Of a DNA stretch of 64,000 nucleotides, positions 40,258 to 51,671 are shown one piece after another; the first letter of the stretch is position 1; every line of letters begins with the position of its first letter. The notes below the pieces were generated by a model, which was not told the DNA's origin, searched no databases, and saw nothing but the letters and a program-made list of their open reading frames with translations. A program made the position numbers and the translations under genes. The stretch is from Seriola aureovittata. Lineage: Eukaryota; Chordata; Actinopteri; Carangiformes; Carangidae. The stretch lies in the NCBI RefSeq assembly GCF_021018895.1, contig NC_079371.1, positions 13,949,501 through 14,013,500 on the forward strand. The letters run 5' to 3'.

Positions 40258-43033
40258 TCTGACCCATCTCGACACACCCCTCCTGCTGAGAAAGACATCA
40301 TAATTACCAGAGGCTGTGAACTTGACACTTCTTTGAATGGGGGAAATGATGGAAGTGAGGATGGTGTGATTATGTCCACAGGAGACTTCCACATCCATCC
40401 TCAAATCCTACAATCCTACAAATTATTGTGAGAACACACAACAGGGGGCATCTGCCATTCTCCCTGCTGTCCAGCTCCAACAGGGCTCCCATCAGGGAGG
40501 CGGGAACCCATTTTGACATTAGGTGGATGACCCACATTACAGACTTTTAGCTATTTTCTCAGATGAATTAGACAAAGGAAGGCATTTCTTTGTAACTTCT
40601 GAAATTGGTTCAATTAAAAAAATTAAAAAAAAAAATCAGAAAATAAAGTTTACTTTTCCTTACATGTAATTTTGGAATAATCTGCTCACTTCATTTTTTT
40701 TTAATGTGATGATAAACGTCTGTTTGTTTTTTTGTTTTTTGTGTGTGTGGCATTCTTTGCTTCACTTTCATGTTGTTCAATCAGATGCACTTAGTTTTAT
40801 GCAATCTTAATTTGATTTGTATTTGTTTATAATTGTTAACCCATGTCAGTCAAGAAGCAAATTGTTTCACTTTATAGTCCATACCTCTACATCATGGAAA
40901 TCCCCCTCATCAATCGTAATGTGTGGTATCAGAATTAAACATCTGGCTGGTCGTCCCGTCCAAGCTGTTTACATCGTCTTTGATGTTTCGCTCTAAGTAT
41001 CTTGTATCATGTATCTAATGTTTGCCATACATCATAGACACACCTGACCATCTGTGTGGATGCTTTTCTGGGAATCCATGCATTATTTTCTTTTCTGCTG
41101 TGATTCATATTTGGTAACATAATACAATTGAATGGTGTAAACACATTTTGTTCCAATTAATGTTTTAATTTAGATTTTAGTTAGTGTAATTATTTAATGT
41201 TTATATAAAGTAGTATACACTGCAGGTCTTAGATTTCTTGATTGGATTATGGAGTAAGGCTGTTTTTTCTCACATATGAACAAAAATAAAGTTTAGCAAT
41301 TATATATTTTGAAGGGGAATTAAGACAATGCACCTTAATACAAACAAATCTGTGCAACTTTCCATAAGTCACATAAAAGGCTACAGGGCAAAATCTGATT
41401 TCTCAGTTTTAAATTGCTGTGGACACAATAGCAATTTCAGGGTTGTTCAAGTTGAGACGGTGCAAGAGATCTCTCAGGCTTGTCGACCTTTATCTCAGCA
41501 AACATCAGAATCCCTATACAAAAAAGCAGAAAATGAGCTATTGATTTTCCGTTTTTCTTTTTCCCCCTCACTTTCTTATTCCCCTCTGGTATTGTCATTC
41601 CATAGTCTAAATGAAGGTCAGCATTGGTTTCCTTGTCACTGCCACAGAGATTCACAGTAGAAATATAGCAATCTGTGTTTTTGAAAGAAAAGGTCTTGCA
41701 AGACAGAGAGAGGTTGCTTTTGTCTTAAGGGATTAATTGGCTCAATAAAACTTTTCTCTCTAAAGCAACACAGTTCAGTTCAATGTGTTGGATGAGCACA
41801 CACATTGTATGAGAACATGAGCAACACATGTACACACATACACTGAGAAAAATAATTTGTTGTATAGAAAAGAAAAACACAAGTCGATAACACAATTTTG
41901 GTTTGATTTTTGACACTTAATGGAGTATTGTCATGTTTCTTTAGACGAAAAGAAAAGGGATCTAAACTAATGTTTGAAAACAAAGATATACAGAGCATTG
42001 ACCTATGCCTATAGCAATGAAAGTGGCATTGATTTTGGCAACTTCTTGTTTTAAAACCAGGTAAGTTCAGTATGATCAAACGGTCAACTCATGCTCTACT
42101 ACTTCACAGATTAGGAGCTTTTCTGTCCTCTCTCTAGCTCTGTGAGAAACTGAAATGTTGTAAGATAAGAGCTGAAACTCTGACTTTCCCCTTAGGATAA
42201 GCCTCTACATTTACATTAGATTGTAAGTTTGTTTGTTTGTTACCTGTATAAGTCTTTTTCCCCAGTGTGCCTCTAATCTCATGAGCTTTCTTGCCACTCT
42301 AGAGGAGAATTGGGGAGATTTCGGATCCGATTCACTGCTCCCAACAATCGCAGGGGCATTCCCAGTTCTGAACCCATTATCTGGACAAATGATCCTGTTG
42401 TGTGAGGGGTTTACAGACATAATCTTGATTTTGCAGACTGGATCGGACTCTCCCCGATTTCATATCATAAACATCAATTATGATTTATATTTGCGACTTG
42501 AAATTCTGTAGTGTGAAAGCAACAGTGATGGAATATTGAACAGAAACATGCAATGGGAGTGAACCGACCGGGAAACGTCAGAGCATATGTTTTTCTACAC
42601 AGCAATTGACAGAAACCTTCGTTCAAGCTCAGACCACAGTAATATTAACTCAATACAGCTCACTCTTTCCTATTCACCTGTGCACAAATGACAATAACGT
42701 TAGTTTGTAGCAGGAGCTTGCACTACGCCCGTTTGAGACAAAAAATAAAACTATTTCCAACTCACCTCCAGTTCGCACCTCAAAATGTAAAAGCTATGCT
42801 GATTCTGTCTCCTAATCCATGACTTCGTCTAGTTTTTATGCCTCTGCGCCGGCGACAGCCAGGGCTGGAGGCATAATGTTTTCGTTCGCACGTATGTACA
42901 ACGTACCTACTTACGTATGTATGTCCCCTTCTTGTGAACGTGATATCTCAGTAACGCCTTGAGGAAACTTCTTCAAATTTGGCACAAACATTCCTTTAGA
43001 CTCAAGGATGAACTGATTGATTTTTGTGGTCAA

Positions 43034-43046
43034 AGGTCAAAGGTCA
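43034..43046 (+). promoter_or_regulatory. DR1 nuclear-receptor motif inside the repeat
   Basis: Two perfect AGGTCA half-sites separated by one A, the consensus DR1 bound by HNF4, RXR heterodimers and COUP-TF. Sequence match only; location inside a dispersed repeat makes function uncertain. Confidence 0.3.
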
Positions 43047-43304
43047 TGTTGATGATGACCTCACTAAACACGGCTTTAGCCTTTAGCGAAATCTCAGAAA
43101 CACATTGAGGGAATTTCTTCAAATTTGGCACAAATGTCCATATGGACTCAAGGATGAACTGGTTAGATTTTGGGGATCAAAGGTCAATTTCATGGTGACT
43201 TCATAGTCTCAGCTGAAGGGGAAATGTTATTGCATCGGGGACAAACATTCATTTGGACTCGAGGATGAACTGATTAGAATTTGGTGGTCAAAGATCAAAG
43301 GTCA

Positions 43305-43319
43305 AGGTCACTGTGACCT
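43305..43319. promoter_or_regulatory. perfect palindromic estrogen response element motif
   Basis: AGGTCACTGTGACCT is an exact inverted repeat of AGGTCA with a 3-base spacer, the consensus binding site for estrogen receptors. Read on the other strand its core is GGTCACAGTGACC, which as I recall is the core of the classical vitellogenin A2 element. It lies in the third unit of a dispersed repeat, more than 19 kb from the only gene seen, so whether it is used is unknown. Confidence 0.4.
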
Positions 43320-44327
43320 CATACAACATGTTTTTGGCCATAACTCAGGAATTCATCCACTAATTATGACACAATTTAACTCAAATGTTTGTTTTGCTCT
43401 GAAGTCACGTTTGATCAGGCATGTTTCTGTGACGTCCCAAGTTCCTTGTTCCTGCATCTTGGCTGAATCACCTGGTGTGTACGTCCTTATAAATAAATAT
43501 TAAAATTCTTTTACATCTGTCATTAAGTCTGTGATCTCCCACGTTTTTTAAAATCAGTAAAGATCTGAAAATCTCTGGTGTGCAACAAGCGAAAGTTCAT
43601 ATCCACAATGCAATCAAATCAACAACATCATGTTACAGTGGACCCAAGAGTCATCTGATAGGTGGTGGCACAGATTCCTGTCGTGATTTTAGGTCCATCA
43701 GCTGGATCAAATGCTTTCTTAAGTCTGCAGTTACATCATTGTGTTGACTTGGCGTGCCTCATCTCAATTCATCACATCCCCAAGGTGAGCACGCTATCTT
43801 GCCAAATCCAACTCAGTGTACAGTGCAGAAGCCTTTTTTGCATATTCTTCACACTTGTTTATGGTTTACTGAGCAGGTCACTTCCCCTGCTTGCTTGAAC
43901 AGCTGCTTCAGTGATGACCCCCCTCTCCCTAACAGGGGTTGGAAGACTACTTGTGTGCTGCTCCCTGTCAAGCTCTCCTTTGCTTGTGAGGCCTGCTGGT
44001 GACCTCATGCACAGCCTTTACCGGGCCCATATGAATAATTTATCCTTTGAATTTAGCCCAACCCTGACATTTCGATGTTTGATGCCCACAGGCTTTGGCT
44101 TTAACAATATAGATAGTGCTCCTTTCCTCTGTGCATCATCAGATAAAGTCTGAAAGCACAGCTAGTGCACTCGATATCAAAACCATGGATATCAGGGATG
44201 CTGTATGTTCCACAGATCGGATTCCTCTATTCTATTAACTCTTACTGCAGAATCTCTACCCATACAATTGTATTTTATATAGGTTGTAGATATTTGATTT
44301 GAAAATATTGTGTTCTGTCAATAGAGA

Positions 44328-45045
44328 GATAAGATAAGATGGGAATTTAATAATCACCATGGGGACACTGTTACAGGGGAAAATAGCAACAGGATACATC
44401 AGAGAAGAATATTAACAAAAATGAAAACGGGGAAAAAGAAAGTCACATAAACATACACAAAATAGAGAGTTTCACCTCTAGAGCAGGTTGAGCTCCACTG
44501 TGGTATCTGTAAATTACATGAATGTGAATTATAATATATAAAATACAGTGATAAGAGCAAAATAGCAGCAGTAGTTGCAACAGAGCTGAGTGAGGGAAGG
44601 AGGTGCTGTAGAAGTCTTTCATATATCCTGTCTTTAAACCTTCGCCCCTAATATATAGACATGGAGCACAGTGCCCTGGGCTCAGCTGTTGGATTAAACA
44701 TGAAAAGTAGTCTGGTTCATAGACCTGAGCCTCCTCAAGAATAGTAGCGTCTCTCATACAGTGTCTCTCTTTTGTCAGTTCGTCTTGCCAGTTTGTTGAT
44801 GTACACGCACAGGTACTTGTAGGTCTGCACCATCTCCACCTCTTCACCCTGAATGATGACAGGTGTCAGTAGCTGCTCGCTCTGTCGGAAATCCACCAAC
44901 GGCCCCTTGATCTTACTGACATTTAGCTGCAGATGGTTCTCCTTTACTCCACCAGACACCCACTATAACGAAATCATCAAAGAACTGCTGGAGGGTGCAT
45001 GATCCAGAACTGAACTTGTAGTCAAAAATGCAGTGAGGGAATCAT
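44328..45045 (-). mobile_element. 5'-truncated LINE fragment (L2/CR1-like reverse transcriptase end and 3' tail)
   Basis: Read on the minus strand, the fragment begins with an RT-like FFDDFVIVG stretch, a degraded form of the (F/Y)ADD catalytic motif. After a gap and frame change come KENHLQLNVSKIKG, LVDFRQSEQ and VEMVQTYKYL, which I associate with the RT of fish L2/CR1-type non-LTR elements. The frame then decays, with a stop after ERRYYS. The 3' end reads GGTGATTATTAAATTCCCAT followed by TCTTATCTTATC, the GATAA-repeat tail common in these elements. It is 5' truncated, as is usual for LINE insertions, and is not functional. Exact clade uncertain. Confidence 0.8.
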
Positions 45046-46446
45046 GAAGGAAAGTGACCCTTGTTTATTTAAGTGGGTAGTATTTGTTTCTTTGATGGTC
45101 CGTACAGCTAAATGCACTTACTGACAGCCAAATTACAAACATTTTATATTGTTAGCATACTGTAAGTCATTATATTGCACTGCAAGCACAGAATCACCAC
45201 TAATCAAAGAGCATCACCTGTTTATCTTTTTGCACTATTTACCTTTTAATTTCTTTTTCACACAATTTGTTCCACATTCAACTTTGCATTTGTTAGGAAA
45301 AAAATACATTACTTAGACACCACTGAATGCTGTACTTTCAAACAAAAACAGGATGAAAGAAAATAAAAAAATTTCCACAGTTCTATTAAATATACAGTGC
45401 ACCTTGGTAAAACCTTGGATGAGTTTTATCAATCAACACTTCACAGTATATACGCAGCTATTCAGCCTGTCTCGACAAAGATATGATACAAAGATAAATT
45501 TGATTGACTGAATACTCTCTCTTGGCTGATACAATGAAGAAGTTCTGTTTGCTCTCAAAGCATCTTGCTTGCATCAATATCAGGTAGCCCATGAAAGGCT
45601 CACGTGGATTCTTTTCTTTGCTATTCTTTATATCTATTAGACCTCACCCTTAGTTTACTTTCTGAGAGGACTTTGAGGGACGTTTTCTAAAATGTTGTAC
45701 TCTGGCATTTTCTCAGATCTGACTTTTTCTTCCCCCCAAGGACATCTCCTCCCGCTGCCAAGACCTGTCAGGCAGGAGCATCTCAGAGTAAAGGGGTGAG
45801 AGGACACCAATTAGAAAGCCATCCTCGGCCAAGAGAGCCAGCGGCACAGCTTGCCACAGGAAGTGGGATGTCTGACTTCCTGCATGGGGTCACAGCTGTT
45901 TGCGGGGAGGTTACTGCTACGAGCCAATACGCGGTACCGTTTAGCGTCTGACGAGGCAGGCCTCATTTGAATAGCAAAGAACCATCTCAATGTCACCAAT
46001 AAATTTACATGATTTCTTTCCTGCTACAGCTGGGATCAGAGCAGAGACTTTGCTGGAATTAGGAGAGTTTGACAATGTCAAAAGAGCAAGACCAGCCCAT
46101 TTCAAGTTGGCCAGTTTTCAGATAAAGATTATTACTTCATTTAGGTACAGTTACGTAGAATTTTTCCACATCAAAAAAAATCCTCTAATCATCAATGTGT
46201 TAACATAAGAATGCCATATGTCTGTTTGTACATACCTCTCTACTGAAAAATGCATTTACAGAGCTTTTTTGAAGGTATTTATTTTACAGTACTACAATAT
46301 GGAAGGATAGAAAATACATTGGGAGGAAAAGAGGAGATGATGTGCAACAAACCCGGAAGATTGCTGTTACATTGCATCCATCTTATACCACTCGATCACC
46401 CGTACTCAAACTTTTTGATACATTTCAAATAATATCCTACACTACC

Positions 46447-46475
46447 TTCTATCTATCTATCTATTTATCTATCTT
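46447..46475. repeat. CTAT tetranucleotide repeat
   Basis: Imperfect (CTAT)n with a TTAT interruption, about seven units. Confidence 0.8.
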
Positions 46476-47224
46476 ATAAAGTCTCTGTATTGAATATTAG
46501 GCGGCTGTGCTATGTGTAGATGTACTTGAAATTGTAATTCATTTTCAAAAAATGTCAATCAATGTTAAAATAAAAGCTATTCTCTAAAATTGTACTATTA
46601 TTGCAAGTAGTTCTTCAGAGAGCTAATAAACCCAGCAGTGATTTTTCTTTTATTTGCAGAGTTGTTAAGTATCTGAAATGATGCATGTTTGATTTGGAAA
46701 GAATCTCTTCAAACAAAAGACAAGCAATCAAGAACAAAATCTCAAAGCAACTACTCTAGTACACAAGAGATTCAAATGTCTTTACCTGAGGTGGTGAACA
46801 ACTGGAAGCATGGCAGGGATGTGAGCGTGTGATTGGCTCCTGCTATGAGCAGCTGTCTAGAATGCCTAACCCAATTACATCCTCTGATCCCCAGTCACTG
46901 GGCTGATGCAGTCAGAACCATTAATCTCCCTGGCTGAGTACTATGCCATGTGTTAACAGCCAAGACCCCCGCCTTAACCGCCAAACCCCACCATTGAGGT
47001 TGAAAGTCGTGCCAATCATATTGACTCCTTTGACTCTGATGTCCCCTTGGGTTCACTGCAATTGTGGACAAACCTCTGATGACTGTGGAGAATACATAAT
47101 GTACAGTGTACAGGAAACACTCTTTTCAACACTGTCAGCCTGGTATTTCAAGACCGAGGTTCAAACAGGAGTTACAGTGTGTGTTTTTACCGTGGTGCAG
47201 GTGTGCTGTGCTGGGGAAGGGATT

Positions 47225-47250
47225 GGAGGAGGAGGAGGAGGAGGAGGAGG
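47225..47250. repeat. GGA trinucleotide repeat
   Basis: Nine or so GGA units, read as poly-Gly or poly-Glu in spurious frames. Confidence 0.85.
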
Positions 47251-50200
47251 TCAAAAACATTTTCCGATCTCGGATGTTAACGACAAAATATCCTGGAGCT
47301 GTGTCAGGGACCAATTCCAACAAATCATTTTCAAAAGGGACAGTAGTAAACAGTAGAAGGTTTTTTTTTTTTTTTTTTGCTACTGCCTATTTCAGAGAAA
47401 TGAAAGGCACCTTCAGCTCATCGTCTACAAATGGCTCACTGGACAAAAAGGAAAAGAAAGAACAAAAGAAACAAACCCATTTTTCTCTTTACTTTGGCTT
47501 CTCCAAATTTTCTTCCTATTTCAAAGATGAAGAAAACCTTTGATTTAAACCTTTGGTTTTCCGTCTCCACAATAACCAATAAAAAAGTAACCCATCAGAT
47601 TGTTTTGACCTCTGACTGGCTTGTGTAACTGTGAATAATGCTCATAACTGGGGGAATGGAGAGCCAGGCTAATGTAAAATTAGGAGAAGTGCCTTAATCA
47701 GGGTCTGAATTACATGGACCCTCAGTTCCAGTTTAGTGAGCCCTTTTTGTTCACAAAGATTAAGGGAGGAGTCAGGCAGCCCTCCATTGTTCCTCTGAGA
47801 AAAGAAACTCATTTGCTTTGAACGATAAATGTCTTTCGAGCATAAATCATGTCTCCTAATCCCTTTACCAATGCCACGTAATGCAAATTGTCTCTCATTT
47901 ACAGATCACACAAAAGAGACAATGAGGGAAGTTTGCACACAGAGCTTGCAGTACTGTCCTTCCTGCTGAGGAGAGATGGACTTTCACCCAAGATCGCAGG
48001 ATTAAAGTTGTCTGTAGGCTTACATCATGTGCGCTCATGTTGCATCTGTCTTTGTACTGAATCAACACCTCTCACTTGATCCCAGTTTAATAGTCTACAC
48101 TGCAGCGAAGACACCAAGGATACTGGATGAATTATGAAAATAACACTTGGACAAAATGTAGGTGTGATTCTTCTTTAATAGGCCAGTTATACCACACCTT
48201 TCTCCTCCAGTCCCCAAACGCTGTATGAGTCATTTACCCAGGGGAAGCAGGTTGACATTTAGCTCTATTCCCATGACAATGGTGATTTTACAAAACATGC
48301 ATGCATCTGAATTTCTAAAGTAAAAAGGGATATGAAAAAGGAATAAAAAAGGGTACCCCATGAGCTGCCTCTTCATCAATCAAAAGTAAATATGTTTTAG
48401 AGGATGCCTGGTGGTAAATTTCTGGCTCTATCTGGTGTTCTTACTTTGAAAAGCAACAGCACAGACAAAAGTGGAGAGCAGCACCAGCTATTAAACATTA
48501 CCTCTCCGGGAATATGAGTTGAGAATTTATCCTCGAAGATTACATATGACATCAGTGTTCAGGATGTATTTTCTCTATAGGAAGTTGCTGTCTGTAACAT
48601 GGTGTGACCTTACCTTTCATACGAAAATAAACACTACAGGGCACGCTGAGCAGGTTTTATCGACAGCTCTTCGCTGCGTGATGTCCTCTCTGCCATAGCG
48701 GCTCTGAGGATAAAACACAAACAAATAAAGCTTGGGTGATGTGCATTTTGTGTGCCAGCAAAATCCCTTTGTGCATCTGTCTGCGGCTGCATTTGTGAAT
48801 CTGTGTACTGTAAACGTATATAAAAGGAGTATATTCCTCTGTGTGTGTCAGTATAGCCTACAAGCAGGGGGCATGTCCATGTAATATATTAAGATCAGTG
48901 TGTGTTTTGTTTGTGTCTGCCTATGTGTGTGCTTTAGTTGGTCCTGGAGGATCGCATTGTTTTCAGAGGGCCCTGTGTGTGGCGGCAACATCTGCTTTGA
49001 GCGGGTGATCCGTCTCCTCTTAGCTGCCATATAACAAGTCATGAGGGATTTTGTTCAATGAATGCCCAGCACAGAGGGCTCCATCATAAAATTTACCATC
49101 TCACAAGGGCATTGTGGAGGTTGTTCTTTTTATTTCCTACGGCAGAGTATTAATTTAATTGGTTAATTTCCAGTAATTACTGTAAATAACAAAGTATATT
49201 TTCTGTCTGTTTCTGTCAGAAACATGTCACTTCTCTTGTTGTAAGGTTTTACAACAGTGAACAGTAACTACATTTTCTTTTGCTAATAAGAGAGTTTCAG
49301 CAGTATTTGGTAACAACGAAATATTCCCCGCTGCTTATTATCATTAGTGTCATCTACAGTTGATGTACATGTCAGCATGTTTGCACAGAACACAGTTTCA
49401 GTGTCAGCAGTGCACTTTCAACACTGGCAGCATAGCAGGAGTTAAAAGTAAGCTTTCATCCCTTCTTTGGATAGAAGACTGTTTTTAAATGCCCCTGGCT
49501 TTCTTCCAAGCTCCTAGCCTCAAGCCTATGGGTCTAACAAGCATGATGCTTTGAGGATTGACTTGTGATTCAACCCAAATTTACAAGCTGATTACTATGC
49601 AGACACTGAGTCAAGTCGAGTACAAAAATGTGCGCCTTATTTTTACCAACAATCTTTTGGATGTCCAGAGAAATAAATGGTGTGCATGTGTATTTTGTAT
49701 GTTTGTGTGTCTGTGTGAGCGTGTATTTAATGGGCACCAGCTGAAACTTTGATGTAATTGATAAAAGAAGCTATTCCCCCTAATCCTAATGGCACAATTC
49801 CTTATGATCCTTTATGCACAGACTTGCAGAGGATCAAAGAAACAGAGTTTTGCCCCCGGCAATAAAAGATGTATTAAAAATGAGTTTGAAGGATATATTA
49901 ACAGGATAAAAATCACGCAATTTATTCAATTGATAAGTTCGGCATTGCCTGTAGTTCACAGGCAATTTTCATCATTCACAAATAAAACTGCTCCCATAAC
50001 TACTGAACCAACTGTTCTTCGTTATGGCTAGGAACACACACTTTTCTCTGTCTCTAATGAGCTGTTTTTCAAAGTAAGAGTCACTGTGGGCGTGGGCTCA
50101 TTTCATCATCCGTCACATGTTCTCAACTTGATGATATGTGCAGGATACATATATAAACTATATCAGCATAATTTGGCTACAGTCTCTGCATGTGGTGATT

Positions 50201-51671
50201 TTTTAATCTGAGGGCTTTCATCACCTACGCAGACAAAGAGTGATGTCAGACATAAACCAGCTGAGCTCAATGGTGAATTTCTCACTTTTGTAACAAGTCT
50301 TCTCTCCAATTAGCACACGCTCATACCAACACAGAAGCATCGACAAATCCAAATTTGCCTTCCCAAGAAAGTGCACATGTAAGGATAGAGCAGAACTTTA
50401 CAAGTGAACACAAAGGAAAACATTGCAATTGTTTCTTAAAAAAAAAATAGTATAACTGCATGCCCAGAAAATAAATAGAAGGGGGAAAGATTTTACAAAC
50501 TCATGATGACAATACATGTAGTGCACCCTTAAAAAAAGTGGCTTTTATTAGAACTAAAGTGGACGTGAGAGTGAAAAGAAATCACACAAAAGTCACACAA
50601 AAAGCCTGAGTTGTCGTTTTGTCTTGGGTAGAGTGATTTCAGTAGCTGAGGAATAGAGTGAGACAAGTCCTGGTGAAATAGGGTGCTGCTCCCTCACACA
50701 GGTGATCTATAGTTTGTCAGCGCCAATCAGCCCTGGAATGGGAGAACAGTCCATTCATCTGCTCATGGCTTATTGAAGAGGGTGGGTTGCTTTTGAATGC
50801 CTCAAGCCCACAGCTCCTTCCAGAGGCACTATTGGATTGAGCCTATTTATCTTCCTCTTTATCAGTTGAGAATGCACTTTTTGATTTATACGTCCATACG
50901 ATTCTTCTCACTGTGAAGAATTCCCCTACATGCAGCGCAGGGGCCAGAGCTCCTGAGCATGAGAAATAGTTGCAATGAATATGTCTTACTGACATCGAGT
51001 AAATATCAACAGGAGGTCTCTGCAAAACACATGTAAATAGCATCACCTCAGCAGTTCTTCCAGACTTTACCACAAGTGATTAAGATATGGATGATTGTAT
51101 TCTGTGAAAAAATAAGGTGTTTTATATGCTCTGAAATTGAAACATATACATATAACTTAGATTTGCATTTAGACAAGGTATTTCAAGGTCAGGAGAGGTT
51201 TGCAGTATAGCACCATAATAGTACACAGTACTAGTAGTAAATGAGTTTCAGAACCACATACTAGTTGTAGGTGTAATGTGGATGCACTCCAAGATGTTTA
51301 AGATTATAAGTCCTAGTTTTACTCCGCAAAATTGTGTGAATATCCTGTTTGCCTGAATGCACCACAGCATCTTTACTCATTTCACTGCACACTCAGTTAA
51401 ATAAAGCAATACCTTTCACCACTGATATAATAAAAGAGATATTAATGCATCCCAAATTCTGCTGACTCACAATTCGTGGTTAATACACTGTTATATAATG
51501 TGTAGCTTCAGCCAAGCAATTTGGTCAAAGATGTGCTCCAACTGAGCCGATAATTCCCATAAAGCACAACTAGCCATGTTTTATTGGGTGCCATGACAAT
51601 TCTTGTGGAAACCAGGGAGTTTGTTAGTAATTTTTTTTTTTTTGTTGTGTGCCCCCTTTTTATATTATGTA

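Larger units (their letters stand above)
32566..42835. other. gene-free intergenic DNA
   Basis: No exon or RNA gene recognised. It holds several microsatellites (33537, 34163, 37211), a 26-base G run at 35781, a 27-bp palindrome at 40231 and otherwise A+T-rich unique-looking sequence. Some higher-complexity patches, such as 34440-34640, could be conserved regulatory DNA, but that cannot be shown from one sequence. Confidence 0.5.
42836..43400. repeat. divergent tandem units of a dispersed teleost repeat
   Basis: A TTATGCCTC...GAGGCATAA inverted pair (42836-42844 and 42868-42876) opens the block. At least three related units follow, marked by TTCAAATTTGGCACAAA (about 42972 and 43118) and GACTCAAGGATGAACTG at 42999, 43145 and 43256 (GACTCGAGG in the last), giving unit offsets of 146 and 111 bases. 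Each unit carries AGGTCA half-sites. This sequence type is, from memory, widely dispersed in perch-like fish genomes; its class is unclear to me and the right terminus is not visible. No open frame is present. Confidence 0.75.
45046..51671. other. gene-free intergenic DNA
   Basis: No exon, RNA gene or intact element recognised. A CTAT repeat lies at 46447-46475 and a GGA repeat at 47225-47250. The two longest frames here (46943-47356 and 47106-47543) gain length from the GGA repeat and a poly-T run, and carry no known motif. Confidence 0.5.

Noticed and set aside
44443..44847. 134-codon minus-strand frame as a possible host gene
   Set aside because: It overlaps the decayed 3' part of the LINE fragment and is out of frame with the recognisable reverse transcriptase piece.
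46943..47543. Two overlapping + strand frames of 137 and 145 codons
   Set aside because: Length depends on a GGA repeat and a poly-T run; the translations are low complexity in the middle and unlike known proteins.
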